Below are positions 26,799-35,479 of a DNA stretch of 64,000 nt, piece after piece; position 1 is the stretch's first letter; the number at the start of each line of letters is the position of its first letter. Position numbers and translations under genes: made by a program. Source of the stretch: Planctomycetota bacterium (lineage in GTDB: Bacteria > Planctomycetota > UBA8742 > UBA2392); contig JACKIE010000002.1 of the NCBI GenBank assembly GCA_020638635.1, positions 124,001 through 188,000 on the forward strand, in the 5' to 3' direction. The notes beneath the pieces are model-generated. The model was not told where the DNA came from. It was given only the letters and a program-made list of their open reading frames with translations, and ran no database searches.

Positions 26799-26820
26799 TT
26801 GTGTTGCGATTGTACTTCGA

Positions 26821-29800
26821 CTAGGCCTTGCGCAGGCGGAAGGCCAGCGCGGCCAGGCTCAGCAGGCCCAGCAGCATCATCCAGCTGTACGGCGTGTCGC
26901 CGCCAGTGGAGCACTTGCTGTCGTCGCCACCGCCGCCGCCGCTGCCGCTGCTCGGGGCGTTGATGGTGATCTGGAAGCTGGCGACCGCCGAGTCACTTAC
27001 GTTGTCCACGGCGCGCACGTCGAAGCTGACCGTGCCCGCGGTGGTCGGGGTGCCGGTGATGTCACCGGTGGCGCTGAGGCTCAGGCCGGCCGGCAGGCTG
27101 GTGCCGTTGGCCAGGCTGTAGGTGTAGGGTCCGGTGCCGCCCGTGGCGGTGAGGGTGACCGTGGCGTAGACCGAGCCCACGGTGCCCGCGGCCAGCGGGC
27201 TGGTGTTGGTGAAGGTGATGGCGCCGGAGTTGCCCAGCACCGTGATGCTGACGTTGACCGTGACGGTGTTGGTGCCGTCGTCGATGTCCATGCTGAACAC
27301 CTGGACGCCGATGTCGGCCGCAACCAGCGTGGCGGTCGGTGCGACGCTCAGCACGCCGCCGGCCAGGCTGAAGGTGAAACCGCTTCCGCCGGTGGGGCCA
27401 CTGCCCTGTGCGATGTTGCTCAGGGTAAGTGTCTGGCCGGTGTTGGCGTCGGTAACGCTGGCCAGGTTGATGCTGAGTGTGACCAGGTCGTTTTCTGCGA
27501 AGGTGGTCAAGTACGGAGTACCCACTGAGCCGTCGCCGCTGACACCCGTTGCAGCCGTGTGCTGCGGTGCAACGTCTACCACGATGATGCGGGCTGTGAT
27601 GACCGTCGAGCTGGTGCCGTCGTTGATGTCGATGGCCCAGTCGTAGTTGCCCGGGGTGTTGCTGGCCGCCGCCGTGCCGGTCCAGGTCAGGCTGATGGGT
27701 CCCGCTGTCGGGGTCAAGATGTCCGCGGGTTCGGCTGTCAAACCGGTGAGTGCGGTGCCCGGGGCGGTGACGTCAACCGTCATGTTGTCCGGCGTGGCGT
27801 CAGTGACATCGAGGGTGTCCGCGATGGCTGCGCCCGGGTTCACGGTGAGGGTGAACAGGCCGCCGCCCGCGTCCACCCAGTTGGAGGTGCCGACACTTAC
27901 GACCGGCGGAACATTGGCTACCACGTCGAGGGAAACCGTGATGGTCTGGTCGTTTGCCACGTTTCCGTCGGTTACGACCACGTCAAACACCTGGGTGCCG
28001 ATGTCGGCCGCCACCAGGGTGCCGGCAGGCGCGACGGTGAGGGCGTTGGCCGCCAGCGAGAACTGGAAGCCGGTGCCGCCGGTCGGGCCGCTGGTCTGGC
28101 TGGGCGTGCCGGAGATGGTGACTGTCTGGCTGGTGTTGGCGTCGGTGACCGTTGCCAGGTCAACGCTGTTGGCGCCGGTGTTGCCCACCGCGAAGGTGTA
28201 CGTGTACGGCGTGGCCACCGAGCCGTCGCCGCCGCTGGCGTTCAGAATCGTGTGCTGAGGCGGCACGTCCACGATGATGATCCGCGCGGTGATGCTGACG
28301 ACGGTGGTCCCGTCGTCTATGTCGATCAGCCAGTCGTAGTTGCCCGGGGCGTTGCTGCCGTCAGCCGTGCCGGTCCAGGTCAAGCTGATGGGGCCGGCGG
28401 TCGGGGTGGTGATGTCCACGGGCTGGGCGGTCAGGCCGGTGAAGGTTGGGCTGGTGACCACGTCCACGGTCATGTTGTCGGGCGTGGGGTCGGTGACTTC
28501 CAGGGTGTCGGCGATGGCCGCGCCCGGGTTCAGTGTAAGGGTGAACAGGCCGCCGCCGGCGTCAACCCAGTTGGAGCCGGTCTGGTTGGCCACAACCGGT
28601 GGAACGTTGGAGACCGCGTTGCCCGAGACCGTGAAGTCATACGGGTTTTCGTCCAGGTCGTCGTTGTCGATGCTGACGGTGAAGTCGTAAGCACCGGCCG
28701 CAGTCGGAACCACGTTGATGACGAATGTGGTGTTGCTGCCGCCGGCTACCGGGGTCGTGGGCAGGGTAGTCACAGTAACGGTGGAGACGTTGGTGCCGGC
28801 AGTGACGCTCACCAGCGGCGTGCCGGTGAGATTCAGGCTTTCGCCACCGTTGTTCTCGATGGTGTAGGTCAGGTTCGTGCCGGCGGTCAGGATCTGAACG
28901 GTGTCAGTACCGCCATCGGCAACCGGCGTCGCGCCGCGCAGAACGTCCATCTCGGCCGGGTAGCCGATCCAGACGTCGTCGAAAGCGAAGCCGTCCGCCT
29001 GGGTGTTGGTATCCGAGCCGAACACCACACGCAGGAACACCGAAGCCTGGCCGGACAAACCGGTCAGCTGGTGCATCGCCGTTACCCAGCCCAGGCTGCC
29101 GGCCGCAGCGTCGCCGGTCCAGCCATCAAGCTGTCCGGAGCCCGCCTGCAGGCCGTCGATCGAGTTGAAATTGAACCAGTTGTTGGGGTCGCCGGATGCG
29201 CCGACATTCTGCCAGCTTGCGCCGTTGTCGATGGACGACTGCAGAACCGCGCCGTCCCAGGTGTTTTCGGCGTCCCACCAGATGGCCATGCGAATCCACG
29301 GGTCGGAAGTCAGCGCCGACATGTTGAAGCGCGGGCTCACGACAGCGCCGTCCTCATTGTCCAGATACGCGCCTGTCGCGTCGGTAGTCCAGGAGTTGGT
29401 GCCTGATGCCGCGGAGTTGATTACGGCGCCGGCCGGTGTGGCGAGTTCCCAGCTTGAGACGTTCCCGGAGACGGTCCAGTCGTCCGCGGTTGCAGCCGTC
29501 TCGAAGTCTTCAGTGTATGGGAAGGTTGAAACCGTCCCCTTGTGGCGGACGGTGATGCTTGAGGCGTCGTTGCCGGGGGTCGAGTCGCCGGCCAGGTTCG
29601 TCTGCGCGTCAATGACGTAGGTGGTTGAAGGCGTGGACAGGTTCGCCGTGGCGGTGAACACAAACGTAGCCTCGGAGAGATACAGCAGCGTGCCGGGGAA
29701 GTTCTCCACCACCGGGGTGCCGCTGTTCACCTGGAACTGAACCGGGAAGTTGGTCTGGGTCTGTCCGAAGTTGCGGATGGTTACGCTGACAGTTTCCGTG

Positions 29801-31443
29801 GCGGTCAGGCCCGCGCCGGTTGCCGGGGAGTTGATGGCAACCACGCCGACATCGGCCGCGGGGCCGGTGAACTCCTGTACGGCAACCGTGTCAATCGCGA
29901 TGTCGTGACTGAAGCTGCTGCCGATGTCGTCCACGCGGAATACGAACGCGACGATGTTACCCAGGTGGGCGCTCAGGCCGACGGCGAAGTTCGTCCAGAC
30001 GGTCAGTGTCGGGTCGGCGATGTGGCCGATCGGCGGCAGGATGTCCAACGTGGTGGTGGAGGTGGTGTAGTCAATGATGTCCACGTGAAGGAAGTTGTTG
30101 GTGGGGCCCACACCGTTGTTGTCGTTGGCATGCACCCAGAAGCTCAGCATCGGGGCGATCGCGCCCACCAGGCTGATGGGCGGCGTCATCATCACCACGT
30201 CGCCGGTGTTCGGCGTGTTGGAATCTTCCACGTACAGGTAGCGGCCGGTCGCGGTACCTGTGGACTGGTCCACGCTGGGTCCGGTACCTGCTGAAGACGT
30301 GCCGCCGATGTCGATGTACCAGTCGTTTGCGCCGTCTGTGGTAACGTTCTGCCAGGGAGCCGGCAGCGGAACCGGGTTGGTGATGTCCGTCGCCCAGGCG
30401 TCAAAATTCTCGAGGAACGGGAACGCGGCCGGAGTCTGTATGTTGAACGTGACGGTCCGGTTGGTGACGTTGGAGCCGTCCGTAAGCGAGAAGTTGTAGG
30501 TGTAGGTTCCGCCGGCAGTGGGGGTTCCGGTGAACGTAAGCACGGTCGGGACCGTGACGCCGGTTTGACTGGAGGGCGCAGTCACACCAGGGGCGGGAGT
30601 CACCGGTGTAACCGTGATATCGATGGTGCCGCCCTGGGGGTCATTGGCTTCCAGTGTGGCGTTGGCCAGCGCCGATCCCTGAAGGCCCGCGTAGGTCAGA
30701 CTACCGGAGAACGCGGATCCCGTCGCCGGGACCAGCGAGGGGAACGTGTTTGTCAGCTCCGTGTTCATGTTCGCGGCAATCTCGGCACCGGTTCGAGCAA
30801 CGCTCCAAAGGCGGAACTCGTCCATGTCGCCCAGGAATGCCTGAGTGGTGGAAGCCTGGTTGTTTCCCGCGAAAAAGCCGCTGCCTGTCCCGGTGCCGGT
30901 CTGTGCAACGTTCTGCGCGGACTGGACGCCGTCCAGGTAGGCAGTCATGGTTCCGGCTCCGGCGTCGTAAACGAAGGCTACGTGGTGCCAGCTGCCGTCG
31001 TTGGCGTTGTTCAGGTTGATGTTGGTGAAACCGCCACCGCGCAGGGTGATGTTTGCTGCACCCGCCGCGCCGGCTGCGAAAATGCGGAAGTTGCCGGCTC
31101 CCGGATCGCCGCACAGATAACCGAAAGTCCCGCTCGTTCCGATCATCCAGAATTCGATGGTGAACGATCCGGTCGTGTTGTGGCTATAGCCGGTCGGGGC
31201 GACAGAGGCCGCAGCGCCGCGAGAGGCAGCACCGAGCGGCGGTGTTGCCGTGTTCCAGATCGGGGCCGGCGTAAAGGTTGCCGGATTTGCACCCTGGCCA
31301 GGGTTGGCGTCGTTGGCCACCGTCGAGCCCGTTCCCTCATTGAACTTGTAGTAAAGAACGTCAGGGTACTGCGCGCGCAGGACCGCCGCGCCCATCACGG
31401 CTATCAGAAACAGTGGAAGCGCCCACTTAACCTTGCCCAACAT
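26821..31443 (-). CDS. Very large secreted LamG-domain surface protein with Cys sorting tail
   Basis: A 1540-residue protein from the ATG at 31443 (MLGKVKWALPLFLIAVMGAA is the signal peptide). Residues about 30-235 form a LamG/concanavalin-like domain (GSFTIEFWMIGTSG, WHHVAFVYDAGAGTMTAYLD). Two jelly-roll-like modules with cleaved-adhesin texture, CARDB-like strands and then repeated beta-sandwich modules follow, many with the pattern VVANQTGSNWVDAGGG. The end is CSTGGDTPYSWMMLL then AFRLRKA after a Gly/Asp linker. The last 160 or so codons are nearly the same at DNA level as those of the neighbour at 31787. Probable role: cell-surface or matrix binding. Confidence 0.8.
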   Translation of the reverse strand: MLGKVKWALPLFLIAVMGAAVLRAQYPDVLYYKFNEGTGSTVANDANPGQGANPATFTPAPIWNTATPPLGAASRGAAASVAPTGYSHNTTGSFTIEFWMIGTSGTFGYLCGDPGAGNFRIFAAGAAGAANITLRGGGFTNINLNNANDGSWHHVAFVYDAGAGTMTAYLDGVQSAQNVAQTGTGTGSGFFAGNNQASTTQAFLGDMDEFRLWSVARTGAEIAANMNTELTNTFPSLVPATGSAFSGSLTYAGLQGSALANATLEANDPQGGTIDITVTPVTPAPGVTAPSSQTGVTVPTVLTFTGTPTAGGTYTYNFSLTDGSNVTNRTVTFNIQTPAAFPFLENFDAWATDITNPVPLPAPWQNVTTDGANDWYIDIGGTSSAGTGPSVDQSTGTATGRYLYVEDSNTPNTGDVVMMTPPISLVGAIAPMLSFWVHANDNNGVGPTNNFLHVDIIDYTTSTTTLDILPPIGHIADPTLTVWTNFAVGLSAHLGNIVAFVFRVDDIGSSFSHDIAIDTVAVQEFTGPAADVGVVAINSPATGAGLTATETVSVTIRNFGQTQTNFPVQFQVNSGTPVVENFPGTLLYLSEATFVFTATANLSTPSTTYVIDAQTNLAGDSTPGNDASSITVRHKGTVSTFPYTEDFETAATADDWTVSGNVSSWELATPAGAVINSAASGTNSWTTDATGAYLDNEDGAVVSPRFNMSALTSDPWIRMAIWWDAENTWDGAVLQSSIDNGASWQNVGASGDPNNWFNFNSIDGLQAGSGQLDGWTGDAAAGSLGWVTAMHQLTGLSGQASVFLRVVFGSDTNTQADGFAFDDVWIGYPAEMDVLRGATPVADGGTDTVQILTAGTNLTYTIENNGGESLNLTGTPLVSVTAGTNVSTVTVTTLPTTPVAGGSNTTFVINVVPTAAGAYDFTVSIDNDDLDENPYDFTVSGNAVSNVPPVVANQTGSNWVDAGGGLFTLTLNPGAAIADTLEVTDPTPDNMTVDVVTSPTFTGLTAQPVDITTPTAGPISLTWTGTADGSNAPGNYDWLIDIDDGTTVVSITARIIIVDVPPQHTILNASGGDGSVATPYTYTFAVGNTGANSVDLATVTDANTSQTVTISGTPSQTSGPTGGTGFQFSLAANALTVAPAGTLVAADIGTQVFDVVVTDGNVANDQTITVSLDVVANVPPVVSVGTSNWVDAGGGLFTLTVNPGAAIADTLDVTDATPDNMTVDVTAPGTALTGLTAEPADILTPTAGPISLTWTGTAAASNTPGNYDWAIDINDGTSSTVITARIIVVDVAPQHTAATGVSGDGSVGTPYLTTFAENDLVTLSINLASVTDANTGQTLTLSNIAQGSGPTGGSGFTFSLAGGVLSVAPTATLVAADIGVQVFSMDIDDGTNTVTVNVSITVLGNSGAITFTNTSPLAAGTVGSVYATVTLTATGGTGPYTYSLANGTSLPAGLSLSATGDITGTPTTAGTVSFDVRAVDNVSDSAVASFQITINAPSSGSGGGGGDDSKCSTGGDTPYSWMMLLGLLSLAALAFRLRKA

Positions 31444-31465
31444 CCGAATCTCCCCAGTTTTAGGC

Positions 31466-31481
31466 GCGGCCTGCCGGCCGC
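31466..31481 (-). promoter_or_regulatory. 5' UTR hairpin ahead of the LamG surface protein gene
   Basis: GCGGCC/GGCCGC with loop TGCC sits between the conserved CTTGC flank and the GGGAG ribosome binding site, in the same arrangement as at 26491-26506. The farther-upstream blocks 31556-31635 match those described at 26581-26660; the rest of 31444-31786 shows only the terminator at 31740. Confidence 0.6.
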
Positions 31482-31739
31482 AAGCTAAGTCTTCGGTTCG
31501 TGGCACAATCGTGGAAGCCAGGCACGCGTGACGCACCTGCAAGGACCACCTTCAGAAGTCCCCACGAACTTGACGCGTAAGTCTGTCTCGGATTGATCCG
31601 GAGGCAAGCAAAAAGGATGCAAGAAGCACTAAGTGTTGTGGCATAAGCCACTTCCACAGGCATGGAATTGTAGTTCGTCTCGGTTGGGGTACGCATCCGG
31701 TGGCGCAACCCACCCTGATGGAGCGTTTAGATAGAAAAA

Positions 31740-31763
31740 GGGGGAGGCGTGATCGCCTCCCCC
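31740..31763 (-). terminator. Rho-independent terminator of the 31.8-35.2 kb gene
   Basis: Third copy of the 10-bp stem with TGAT loop; on the minus strand it is followed by CTTTTTC, a good uridine tract. Confidence 0.9.
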
Positions 31764-31786
31764 TTTGTGTTGCGATTGTGCTTCGA

Positions 31787-34700
31787 CTAGGCCTTGCGCA
31801 GGCGGAAGGCCAGCGCGGCCAGGCTCAGCAGGCCCAGCAGCAGCATCCAGCTGTACGGCGCGTTGCCGCCGGTGCTGCAACCGCCGTCGTCGCCACCGCC
31901 GCCGCCGCTGCCGCTGCTCGGGGCGTTGATGGTGATCTGGAAGCTGGCGACCGCCGAGTCATTGAGGCTGTCCACCGCGCGCACGTCGAAGCTGACCGTG
32001 CCCGCAGTGGTCGGGGTGCCGGTGATGTCACCGGTAGCGCTGAGGCTCAGGCCGGCCGGCAGGCTGGTGCCGTTGGCCAGGCTGTAGGTGTAGGGTCCGG
32101 TGCCGCCCGTGGCGGTGAGGGTGACCGTGGCGTAGACCGAGCCCACGGTGCCCGCGGCCAGCGGGCTGGTGTTGGTGAAGGTGATGGCGCCGGAGTTGCC
32201 CAGCACCGTGATGCTGACGTTGACCGTGACGGTGTTGGTACCGTCATCGATGTCCATGCTGAAGACCTGGGTGCCGACGTCGTTCGCATTCAGCGTGGCC
32301 GACGGGGCGACCGACAGCACGCCGGTCAGCAGCGTGAAGGTGAAGCCGCTGCCGGTGGTCGGGCCGCTGGACTGCGCAACGTTTGTCAGGTTCAGCACCT
32401 GGCCGGTGTTGGCGTCGGTCACGTTCGCCAGGTTGGTGCTCTGCGTGGCCAGGTCATTCTCGGCGTACGTCGTTGCGTACGGGGTGCCCACGCTGCCGTC
32501 GCCGGAGATGCCGGTGGCGGCGGTGTGCTGCGGGGCCACGTCCACCACGATGATGCGGGCAGTGATGCTGACCGTGCTGACACCGTCGCCGATGTCGATG
32601 GCCCAGTCGTAGTTGCCCGGAGTGTTGCTGCCGTTCGCGGTGCCGGTCCAGGTCAGGCTGATGGGTCCGGCGGTCGGCGTGGTGATGTCCACGGGCTGGG
32701 CCGTCAGTCCGGTGAAGCTGGGGCTGGTGACCACATCCACGGTCATGTTGTCGGGGGTGGGGTCGGTGACTTCGAGGGTGTCCGCGATGGCTGCGCCCGG
32801 GTTCACGGTGAGCGTGAACAGGCCGCCACCCATGTCTACCCAGTTTGAGCCGGTCTGGTTGGCCACGACAGGCGGCAGGTTGCTGATGGCGTTGCCGCTG
32901 ACCGTGAAGTCGTACGGGTTTTCGTCACTGTCATCGTTGTCGATGCTGACCGTGAAGTCGTAGGCACCGGCCGCTGTCGGAACCACGTTGATGACGAAGG
33001 TGGTGCTGCCGCCGCCCGCCACCGGGCTGGTGGGCGGAGTGGTGACGGTGACCGTGCTGACGTTGGTGCCGGCCGTGACCACGACCAGCGGGGTGCCGGT
33101 CAGGTTCAAGTCAACGCCGCCAGTGTTTTCGATGGTGTAGGTCAGGTTGCTGCCGGTGGTCAGGATCTGCACGCCGGTATCCGTGCCGCCGTCGGCGACC
33201 GGAGTAGCGCCGCGCAGGACGTCCATCTCCGCAAGTTCATAGAGCTGGATGTCGTCAAACACGTGGCCGTCTGTGGCAAACGGGAAGTTGTCATCGCCCT
33301 GGAAGCGGATGATGACCTGGTTGGTGTAGTTAAGCGTCGCCGCAACCAGAGCCGCGGACACGTCCACGACCACGTTCTGCAGGACTGTGGTGCCGTTCTG
33401 AAGCACGTACAGCTGCAAGGACCAGGTTGCTCCGCCGTCGAGGCTCAGGTACACGCCGTCCGGGGCCGTGTTTTCATCGCCGGTTTCCGCCCAGTTGAAG
33501 TCAAGAATCAGCGTGTCCGTGTTCGCGTTGTAGGCCGACAGGTCGAATGCATAGTCAATCGCGCCGGCGGACTGTCCATTGGGGAAATCGATCCCGGCCT
33601 GGTTCGTGCCGCTGCTTGGCGTCACGCCGGAAGCGGCGACAGCGCCGAACTGAATCTGCGACTGGATAGCGTAGGTCACTGTGGTGGGCGGAGTTCCGCC
33701 AGAGGGGAACGTGCCGTCAATTTGCGTACTGCGGTTGAAGATCGTGGTTGCCGGCTCGAAGTCATCCAGGAACGGCAGAGCGCTGAAGTAACCGCTCACG
33801 TTGTGGACAGAGCCGGTGGTCGGAGTGCCCGAAACCGGACCCGGTGTTGCGACCACAGCGGTCACGTCACAGCCGAAAGTGTCGCCAGGCGTGGCCGTGC
33901 CGGCAAGGCTGAAGCTGATCAGGTAGTTCCCGACCGTCGGGTTGGTCACAACCGAAGTGAGGCCGGTGAACGAAGCAGTTCCGGAGGCAAACACCTGGGT
34001 TCCGCCGATCTGGGTATCGGTACCGGTTTCCAGCGTGCCGTTGGAGTTGGTGTCCTCCCACAGCTTGACTTCGGTGATCTGGCCATCTGGCAGAGTGCCG
34101 GTCTTGGCCACCTCTACACTGGTGATGGTCTGGGCGCCGGCCGCGGATGTCGCCGTGAAGCGGGCGACTACAGCATCGGTTGCAGGTGCGAAGATGGAAG
34201 CTGCGGTTGGGCTGTTGTCCGCTATAGCCAGGTCTGGAGACGCCGCGTCACCGGCGATGGTGAAATCGTACGGATTCTCGTTCGGGTCGTTGTTGGCAAA
34301 GGTGATCGTGCACGACCAAGCGCCCGCCGCAGTAGGTGTCACGTCCACGACCAGGGTCGTGCTGTTGCCGGTGGTCACAGGCGAGGTGGGCTGGGTTGAA
34401 ATGGTGGCCGTGCAGTTCACCAGTGTTCCGGGAGCCGCCACAGGCGTGGTAATGGTGAGGTCCTGGAGGCCTCCATTGGAGATTGAATAAGTGACAGGCA
34501 CCGTGATGCCGGTGACCAGAGTGCCGACGTTGTCCGTGCTGCCGTCGGCAACGTTGGTTGCACCGCGCGAAACTCCAATTTCAGAGTTGCCAGCGCCACC
34601 GCCCACGATAGCCAGCTGCCAGGACAACAGTACGCCAGTGTCGCCGGTAGCCGTGTCGGCAATGCCGAGGATCCAGGTCCCATTTGGTGAACCGGAGTTA

Positions 34701-35182
34701 TACAGCGCGTCAAACGCCGCGGTTCCCTCCGGAATGTAGACGGCTGCCGTGAACGGAGCCGCGCCGGCAGTAATGTTGACTGTGCCTGGTGTCACCGGGT
34801 CTGAGGCGGAGGATATCTGTGTGTAGACGAATGGTGCAACAGCACCCGTACCAAAGTTGTTGGCCGATCCGCCATTGCCGCTGCAGAGGTCAATAACACC
34901 GGCCGGAGGCGTGCCCGCGTAACTCCCAGGGTCCGCTACGCCGGGAGGAATCAACCATATGCTGAGGTCGGAATCCCAAGTGTGGTCGATGCGCAGGTCA
35001 ACGCGCAATGACGTGACTGCACCGGTAACACCGGTTACGTTCATCGAATCAGACTGGCTGACGTTGTCGGCGATCGGAAGGTTTGGATTGCTGGTGAAGG
35101 TCTGCGCGCTCAGTGCCGTCGATACAATGGCTGTTACCGCCATTGTCGCCAGCAGCGCATGTAATGTCTTTGCTCGAAACAT
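31787..35182 (-). CDS. Large secreted surface protein with a P-domain and Cys sorting tail
   Basis: A 1131-residue protein from the ATG at 35182 (signal peptide MFRAKTLHALLATMAVTAIV and on). Residues about 20-200 match a proprotein-convertase P-domain (RVDLRIDHTWDSDLSIWLIP, NGTWILGIADTATGDTGVLL), although no subtilisin domain is present. Beta-sandwich repeats follow (NNDPNENPYDFTIAG, SWVDMGGGLFTL, TSLPAGLSLSATGDITGTPT). The tail is Gly/Asp linker, CSTGGNAPYSWMLLL, then FRLRKA. Likely a surface-anchored binding protein. It is the first gene of the array and has the shared terminator. Confidence 0.8.
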   Translation of the reverse strand: MFRAKTLHALLATMAVTAIVSTALSAQTFTSNPNLPIADNVSQSDSMNVTGVTGAVTSLRVDLRIDHTWDSDLSIWLIPPGVADPGSYAGTPPAGVIDLCSGNGGSANNFGTGAVAPFVYTQISSASDPVTPGTVNITAGAAPFTAAVYIPEGTAAFDALYNSGSPNGTWILGIADTATGDTGVLLSWQLAIVGGGAGNSEIGVSRGATNVADGSTDNVGTLVTGITVPVTYSISNGGLQDLTITTPVAAPGTLVNCTATISTQPTSPVTTGNSTTLVVDVTPTAAGAWSCTITFANNDPNENPYDFTIAGDAASPDLAIADNSPTAASIFAPATDAVVARFTATSAAGAQTITSVEVAKTGTLPDGQITEVKLWEDTNSNGTLETGTDTQIGGTQVFASGTASFTGLTSVVTNPTVGNYLISFSLAGTATPGDTFGCDVTAVVATPGPVSGTPTTGSVHNVSGYFSALPFLDDFEPATTIFNRSTQIDGTFPSGGTPPTTVTYAIQSQIQFGAVAASGVTPSSGTNQAGIDFPNGQSAGAIDYAFDLSAYNANTDTLILDFNWAETGDENTAPDGVYLSLDGGATWSLQLYVLQNGTTVLQNVVVDVSAALVAATLNYTNQVIIRFQGDDNFPFATDGHVFDDIQLYELAEMDVLRGATPVADGGTDTGVQILTTGSNLTYTIENTGGVDLNLTGTPLVVVTAGTNVSTVTVTTPPTSPVAGGGSTTFVINVVPTAAGAYDFTVSIDNDDSDENPYDFTVSGNAISNLPPVVANQTGSNWVDMGGGLFTLTVNPGAAIADTLEVTDPTPDNMTVDVVTSPSFTGLTAQPVDITTPTAGPISLTWTGTANGSNTPGNYDWAIDIGDGVSTVSITARIIVVDVAPQHTAATGISGDGSVGTPYATTYAENDLATQSTNLANVTDANTGQVLNLTNVAQSSGPTTGSGFTFTLLTGVLSVAPSATLNANDVGTQVFSMDIDDGTNTVTVNVSITVLGNSGAITFTNTSPLAAGTVGSVYATVTLTATGGTGPYTYSLANGTSLPAGLSLSATGDITGTPTTAGTVSFDVRAVDSLNDSAVASFQITINAPSSGSGGGGGDDGGCSTGGNAPYSWMLLLGLLSLAALAFRLRKA

Positions 35183-35202
35183 CGGTTCTCCCACGTAGAC
35201 AC

Positions 35203-35218
35203 GCGACCAGCTGGTCGC
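35203..35218 (-). promoter_or_regulatory. 5' UTR hairpin with a compensatory change
   Basis: GCGACC/GGTCGC with loop AGCT, flanked by CTTGC as in the two neighbours and followed by GGGAG before the ATG at 35182. Relative to the others, the fourth stem pair is A-T instead of G-C, which keeps the stem. Confidence 0.6.
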
Positions 35219-35479
35219 AAGCGAACTCAGAATTTGCCGAAAATGCGTGGGGGCGGCGTACAACGCTCGCACGAGTGAGGCCCCACGACCTCCGGAACTG
35301 TATTAGCGTGGGCAATCTGTCATGTTTGAAACCTAAAGCAAGGCTGAACTCGGAAAAGTCATTACATCGTGGGTGGTTTTACTCGCATCGATCAATCACC
35401 ACTAGGAGTAGTATGCAGCGCGATGGCGCGGCGGCTCACAAGTTGACGGTGGAGGCGCAGATCGGACGTGCCAGCCGCC

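Noticed and set aside
23971..29406. Long plus-strand open frames (495 and 615 codons) across the surface-protein genes
   Set aside because: They are antisense to secreted proteins with clear signal peptides, tails and terminators; Val/Gly/His/Arg-rich composition indicates shadow frames.
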